From assembly GCA_033026295.1 (NCBI GenBank), contig CM065189.1, positions 14,922,203-14,986,202 of the forward strand: a DNA stretch of 64,000 bases. The letters run 5' to 3'. Below the pieces are notes generated by a model. The model was given only the letters and a program-made list of their open reading frames with translations, ran no database searches and was not told the origin of the DNA. The position numbers and the translations under genes were made by a program. The stretch is from Channa striata (lineage: Eukaryota; Chordata; Actinopteri; Anabantiformes; Channidae). This document shows, piece after piece, positions 62,701-64,000 of the stretch; positions within the stretch are counted from its first letter, which is position 1, and each line of letters opens with the position of its first letter.

Positions 62701-63567
62701 ATGAACTACCACAGGCCTTCGATTGTCAAGTCGGTCCAATTTCAGATAATCATCCGTTGACTACAAAATATTAAAACAACACATGACATACACATGTAGA
62801 TTCAAATACCTGGATATACATTATGCATGCTTCAGAGGATTTGAAGGAATTCATCTCAGACATAAATTGTATTAGAAAAGATTTTATGTCTAATGCAGTT
62901 CCACCAAGTGGTAATAATGCATATTTTATCCAAGTCTCAAGCATTTAGAAGTTGCAATACTTTGAAATCTATTGTTGAAATATCATATTTTATATTGCAT
63001 GCCATAATTTTGACCACTAAAACTGTAGCAGGTTGTTGTAATTTTCAATTATTACAAAACTCTAAAGAATAAATATATAATATTTCAATCTTTTCAATCT
63101 CTTCTTTCATTTTCCATAAGAATGTCACTCTTTTTTTCGTGGTGACTGGAATATGATAGGTTCAACTCATACAGTTTCACTGTAGTGAAACTTCGGCTTA
63201 TTTTCCAAACAAAGATCTTATAAAAACTTCACTCAAACATTTGTAGAAACCCATTAGCTCCAGTAAAGTTATGTGAGGCTGGTGATGTTTTTGACCTCAC
63301 CCAGTTCACCGTGTTGGATGCTCTCCTTTCCAAGGCCCTCTGCAGCCTTTCTCCAACCCCTCCTTCTTTAAGAAACTCCTCCACTAGCTTTTTGGTGCGC
63401 TTTAGCTCTTCATTCTCCACAATTGACTCCAGGACACTGAGGTAGAGCTCAAAGGTCTGCTTTAGAGGAGGGACAGGCATTTTGGGCAGTTCCTTCTGAT
63501 CAGCCATGGCTCTGTCAGCAACCAGAGATAATGTGCTGGCAGAAGGTTTTACCATCCTCACCTTCAC
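35509..63567 (-). CDS. Carnitine O-acetyltransferase-like acyltransferase, 13 exons visible (divergent paralogue)
   Basis: Joining thirteen minus-strand exons gives 622 residues with no internal stop; human CRAT has about 626. CRAT family enzymes move short acyl groups between CoA and carnitine in mitochondria and peroxisomes. Exons: 63567-63301, 62760-62642, 60523-60470, 57582-57417, 55359-55185, 54542-54361, 53299-53199, 49718-49599, 46453-46331, 41509-41374, 39752-39690, 39248-39111, 35733-35509. Numbering from 63567, the catalytic His is residue 336 (53257-53255) and the STS motif 545-547. It is closer to CRAT than to choline acetyltransferase (LPVEY...GQPLCMKQY, NVYHSDGTLLT, VMVFDHFGK). 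Carnitine-site positions differ: Tyr452 is Met445, Thr465 is Val458, Arg518 is Gly511, Phe566 is Val559. The upstream exon with start and targeting peptide is not seen; a Met at residue 5 (63555) could serve. The C-terminus YKL is a weak peroxisomal signal at best. Large introns hold transposons. Confidence 0.9.
35870..36110 (+). repeat. Possible decayed Tc1-like fragment
   Basis: CATCAGATGAGACCGAAATT and ATGTGGTGGAAACCTAAAAC resemble transposase-region sequence of fish Tc1 elements. Weak; no frame survives. Confidence 0.35.
36690..36840 (+). repeat. Dispersed repeat with (TTGAA)n tail
   Basis: TTCCTCTCCACTGTTGCCTT leads to a tail TTGAATTGAATTGAATTGAA, a common fish retroposon end with a pentanucleotide tail. 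Confidence 0.65.
36841..37859. other. Intron of the CRAT-like gene, nothing recognised
   Basis: AT-rich intronic sequence without coding support. Confidence 0.5.
37860..38180 (+). mobile_element. Tc1-like transposase C-terminal relic
   Basis: GATCACAAGCACGCCGGTAA, then AATGGCTGAAAAATAAAAGAA and GTCCAGGCCTCAACCCATGT correspond to the segment around the last catalytic acidic residue of Tc1 transposases (SPGLNPCE-like reading). AAATTCCTCCACACGGACGT follows. Frame lost. Confidence 0.55.
38860..38930 (+). repeat. LINE 3' tail, third copy
   Basis: AATTTCCCCGCTGTGGGACA followed by TTATCTTATATTTATCTTAT, same family as 22787-22825. Confidence 0.6.
39111..39248 (-). CDS. CRAT-like exon 12, STS motif; Arg518 lost
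   Basis: Acceptor ATCCCAACAG, donor AGTCAG|GTAAGA. Encodes HGQSMTGHLLGLMLQA and MPDIFTDTSFAKAFHYQLST ending SQ. Gly (GGA at 39224-39222) replaces the carnitine-carboxylate Arg518. Confidence 0.92.
39690..39752 (-). CDS. CRAT-like exon 11, 63 nt
   Basis: Acceptor TTTTATGCAG, donor AAGCTG|GTGAGT. Encodes NFEKVGLLEKAIKEHTRQTK, aligning with HQKVELLRKAVQAHRGYTD. Confidence 0.85.
40321..40582 (+). repeat. Possible solo LTR in a CRAT-like intron
   Basis: Begins TGTCACGCATTTCC and ends CCTGTAGTTACA, with a TTTGTATTTAAGG promoter-like block at about 40360 and a TTAATAAACC polyadenylation-like block at about 40525. The layout resembles the Gypsy LTRs in this window; target-site duplication was not established. 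Confidence 0.4.
40590..41373. other. Intron of the CRAT-like gene, nothing recognised
   Basis: Frame 40495-40920 has no family motif and overlaps LTR-like sequence at its start. Confidence 0.45.
41374..41509 (-). CDS. CRAT-like exon 10, substituted carnitine site
   Basis: Acceptor CCCTTTTAG, donor AAACAG|GTACAA. Encodes CCATMEPASLRMFRQGRVDV; Met (41484-41482) replaces Tyr452 and Val (41445-41443) replaces Thr465 of mammalian CRAT. Confidence 0.9.
42335..42410 (+). repeat. Short dispersed repeat (TTTATCCAAAACGACTTACA)
   Basis: ACATTCACATTTAGTCATTT and CAGACGCTTTTATCC; same family as the copies near 23.8 and 24.3 kb. Confidence 0.75.
43219..44430 (+). mobile_element. Tc1-like DNA transposon, near full length, inactive
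   Basis: Left end reads TATTGCCAAAAGTATTCACT; right end reads GGTGAGCGAATACTTTTTGT, the imperfect inverted complement, giving about 1.2 kb. The transposase starts MGRSQELSEFQRGTV (about 43348), and later blocks read WKHLGTTAAQPRSCRPRKLT, LWSDESHFSIWQCDGRVWVW and LPTLWEQFGDGSFLFQLDRA. Several frameshifts and stops and a deletion near the last catalytic acidic residue disable it. It lies in an intron of the CRAT-like gene, on the opposite strand. Confidence 0.9.
44431..45845. other. Intron of the CRAT-like gene, nothing recognised
   Basis: AT-rich; no frame longer than chance. Confidence 0.5.
45850..46312 (-). mobile_element. Short Tc1-type element or fragment
   Basis: The right end, read on the minus strand, is CAGTTATGCTCACAAGTTTACATACCCTGGCAG (positions about 46312-46280; split motif), the known terminal sequence of a fish Tc1 group. 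CCTTTGAGAGTTCTGTTGCTTTCCCCATGG near 45911-45940 is also part of that family. No transposase frame; the left end is unclear. Confidence 0.6.
46331..46453 (-). CDS. CRAT-like exon 9
   Basis: Acceptor ATCATCCCAG, donor TACTACAG|GTAAGG. Encodes LDLRVMVFDHFGKNFLKAKK and SPDAFVQMALQLAYYR, part of the CoA side of the active-site tunnel. A Tc1-type inverted repeat ends about 18 bases beyond the donor. Confidence 0.92.
46560..48575. other. Intron of the CRAT-like gene; diverged repeat, no gene
   Basis: The block 47490-47760 is a diverged relative of 55690-55925 (shared CTAAYCYGACCTTTGTMCCAGTTT and GAGTTTATATCAYRTGAC patterns). No gene supported. Confidence 0.5.
48580..48840 (+). mobile_element. LINE reverse transcriptase relic (Rex1/L2-like)
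   Basis: The plus strand reads TPQGCVLSSWLYS around 48610-48650 and, in another frame, a degraded FADDT site (FADCTTELKLI, about 48695-48730). These are adjacent RT core motifs separated by frameshifts. Minus frame 48773-48486 is its shadow. Confidence 0.55.
49599..49718 (-). CDS. CRAT-like exon 8
   Basis: Acceptor TTGACACAG, donor GACAA|GTGAGC. Encodes KKPQMMQSPIKDLPVPQKLH and FNITPQIKKDIVEAKQ, aligning with the KKPELVRSPM...FNITPEI region. Confidence 0.9.
49719..51215. other. Intron of the CRAT-like gene, nothing recognised
   Basis: Frames at 49904-50095, 50321-50506 and 50565-50813 show no family motif. Confidence 0.5.
51220..51385 (+). repeat. Dispersed repeat, copy of the 14.4-kb family
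   Basis: TTGGCCAACACTCACCAGGA and TTGCTCAGGGACACTTCAAC match 14407-14470. Confidence 0.7.
51793..52039 (-). pseudogene. Partial duplicate of CRAT-like exon 5 and its downstream intron
   Basis: This block matches 55056-55300 with few differences, from CCAAGGATTAAAAAATAAAATC to TTGCAAATCCTTTCCAGCTGA. It contains the 3' two thirds of exon 5 and its GTGAGC donor but not the acceptor or first codons. The reading frame is still open; Ile is Thr at the WSK-I-YF site. It cannot act as a normal internal exon without an acceptor. A flanking segment (GACTTCTTGCCACCAATAA) occurs on both sides, at about 51721 and 52039. Confidence 0.85.
52110..53198. other. Intron of the CRAT-like gene, nothing recognised
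   Basis: No repeat or frame recognised. Confidence 0.5.
53199..53299 (-). CDS. CRAT-like exon 7, catalytic His
   Basis: Acceptor TTTGTCAG, donor ACAT|GTAAGT. Encodes VIVGEDGTWGINSSHATADG; the His (CAT at 53257-53255) aligns with catalytic His343 of mammalian CRAT. Confidence 0.88.
53701..53815 (+). other. Candidate small open frame or exon, antisense inside a CRAT-like intron
   Basis: MTTSYTEVIELCQEVTQAIA continues in frame to DLQK, followed by GTAAATAC, which could be a splice donor. Acidic, helix-compatible and less AT-rich than its surroundings, with a GC-rich leader just upstream. The full frame to 53919 then loses this character. I do not recognise it. Confidence 0.25.
54361..54542 (-). 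CDS. CRAT-like exon 6
   Basis: Acceptor TATGTTCAG, donor TTACAG|GTGACG (weak). Encodes DKTNQESLSAIQSSIFILCL and MLHGGGSQWNSGNRWFDKGL, the family signature before the active site. Confidence 0.92.
55185..55359 (-). CDS. CRAT-like exon 5
   Basis: Acceptor GGGACGCAG, donor TTCTGG|GTGAGC. Encodes FFVLNVYHSDGTLLTVEQLY through DIWSKIYFSLVL. Its 3' part is duplicated at 51793-52039. Confidence 0.92.
55360..57416. other. Intron of the CRAT-like gene; repeats only
   Basis: Contains the diverged repeat at 55690-55925 and a G homopolymer at about 56970-56983. The frames at 55528-55716 and 56879-57070 are not supported. Confidence 0.5.
57417..57582 (-). CDS. CRAT-like exon
   Basis: Acceptor TTTTTCAG, donor TGTCAG|GTGAGT. 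Encodes NTLPVEYMKGQPLCMKQY through PPKHLVVVHNCQ, one of the best conserved parts. Confidence 0.92.
57583..58890. other. Intron of the CRAT-like gene, no gene
   Basis: The minus frame 58084-57776 (102 residues, charged) and plus frames at 58290-58683 match nothing I recognise; the latter are T-rich chance frames. Confidence 0.45.
58905..59360. repeat. MITE-like repeat (GATTCTTTTGAATGACTCAG family)
   Basis: GAAATTCGATTCTTTTGAATGAC and GAACGAATCATTTTGAGTCG are a partial palindrome that I know as a common fish nonautonomous element. The same region repeats GTGGCTGTCACGTGACAAACGA / CTGGCTGTCACATGACAAAAGA. Confidence 0.5.
59420..60469. other. Intron of the CRAT-like gene, nothing recognised
   Basis: AT-rich; no coding support. 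Confidence 0.5.
60470..60523 (-). CDS. CRAT-like exon, 54 nt
   Basis: Acceptor CTACCTAG, donor GACAA|GTAAGT. Encodes CAAETIASILDMKTMID, aligning with FAAKLIEGVLDFKVMID. Too short to stand out as an open frame. Confidence 0.88.
60720..61015 (+). mobile_element. LINE C-terminal relic (Rex1-like)
   Basis: The frame 60733-61011 ends LFQLLCSGRRYRAMSTRTTR followed by VSFFPQAL, the typical C-terminus of Rex1-type RT proteins. It is 5'-truncated and lies in an intron of the CRAT-like gene. Confidence 0.65.
61016..62641. other. Intron of the CRAT-like gene, nothing recognised
   Basis: Contains a short TG run at about 62617-62632. No gene. Confidence 0.5.
62642..62760 (-). CDS. CRAT-like exon
   Basis: Acceptor TTTTGTAG, donor AAG|GTACAC; residues 90-129. 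The DRLDNRRPVVVHSNFG segment aligns with YLQYRQPVVIYSSPG of mammalian CRAT. Confidence 0.88.
63301..63567 (-). CDS. CRAT-like exon (first visible)
   Basis: Acceptor TTTTTCTCAG, donor TGG|GTGAGG. Encodes residues 1-89 with the family N-terminal motif LPKMPVPPLKQTFELYL and GGVGERLQRALERR. The frame opens with GTG, so the true start is upstream or at the ATG 63555-63553. Confidence 0.9.
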
Positions 63568-63734
63568 CTGAGAAAAACAAGACGTTAGTTAAGTTCATAC
63601 CTAGAAAATGAATAACTAACTCTCTATTTTTCAAGTAGATATTTCTCATGCCAACTGTGTATCATTTTATTAACAAAACTCTAACTTTGCCAATGTTGGA
63701 CTAGTTTTCTCTGGACCCCTGCCAAACAAACAAA

Positions 63735-64000
63735 AACAAAAAAACTAAAACAATTAAATGTGGATTATTAAATATCAGATCTCTCTCATCTAAATCTCTG
63801 TTAGTAAATGACTTGATAAGCGATCATCAATTCGATTTATTTTGTCTCACTGAAACCTGGTTGCAGAAAGAAGAATATGTTAGTTTAAATGAGTCGACCC
63901 CCCCAAGTCATATTAACTATCATGTTCCTAGAAGCTCAGGCCGAGGTGGAGGAGTAGCAGCAATCTATCACTCAAGCTTACCAATAAACCCTAGACCTAA
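63735..64000 (+). mobile_element. LINE apurinic-like endonuclease fragment, runs off the window
   Basis: The plus strand reads LNIRSLSSKSLLVNDLISDH and LFCLTETWLQKEEYV, then GRGGGVAAIYHSSL, the N-terminal motifs of an L2/CR1-like APE endonuclease. The frame is open to the window end. The element lies just upstream of the CRAT-like exon at 63567, on the other strand. Confidence 0.75.

Noticed and set aside
35509..63567. Choline acetyltransferase as the identity of the 13-exon gene
   Set aside because: Several segments match CRAT clearly better than ChAT (LPVEY, VYHSDGT, VMVFDHFGK, SMPDIF-DTS). Only the Val at the Thr465 position is ChAT-like.

Overview
This window looks like a piece of a ray-finned fish (teleost) genome. 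Coding sequence sits in short exons with canonical GT/AG borders. The repeats are typical of fish: chromoviral Gypsy elements, an R4/Dong/Rex6-type LINE, Rex1/L2-like and L1-like LINE tails, Tc1 elements and short tRNA-like dispersed repeats. A two-exon olfactory trace-amine-associated receptor (TAAR) of the fish-expanded type is also present. Only two host genes are convincing; most other open frames are decayed transposon sequence or chance frames.

Layout. 1-1376: a 5'-truncated restriction-like-endonuclease LINE between two TA microsatellites. 2.1-11.1 kb: a nest of Gypsy relics, including a perfect 239-bp tandem duplication, two related gag/protease pieces (about 2.6-3.6 and 9.65-11.06 kb), and a plus-strand Gypsy (protease about 4.75-5.16, RT 7.63-8.16, LTR from 8.46 kb) split by a minus-strand Gypsy whose LTR (6873-7629) carries a minisatellite. 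11-15.4 kb: non-coding DNA with short dispersed repeats. 15482-16637: an intact plus-strand TAAR gene with two exons and a GC-AG intron. 17.9-27.7 kb: two degenerate members of one chromovirus Gypsy family in opposite orientation, with LINE 3' fragments between them. 28-34 kb: an L1-like 3' end, a decayed SAMD3-like frame and a third Gypsy relic.

35.5-63.6 kb: thirteen minus-strand exons can be spliced by eye into one continuous 622-residue frame of the carnitine/choline acyltransferase family, closest to carnitine O-acetyltransferase (CRAT). All thirteen junctions keep phase and there is no internal stop. A first exon with the true start is probably outside the window or not recognised. The introns hold Tc1 elements, LINE relics, a possible solo LTR and a partial copy of exon 5.

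Main point of interest. This CRAT-like protein keeps the catalytic His and the STS motif, but every carnitine-contacting residue I could place by alignment is changed: Tyr452 to Met, Thr465 to Val, Arg518 to Gly, Phe566 to Val (mammalian numbering from memory). It therefore looks like an intact acyltransferase paralogue whose acceptor may not be carnitine. The TAAR likewise lacks the canonical amine-binding Asp3.32 and carries Asp5.42, the pattern of non-classical fish TAARs.
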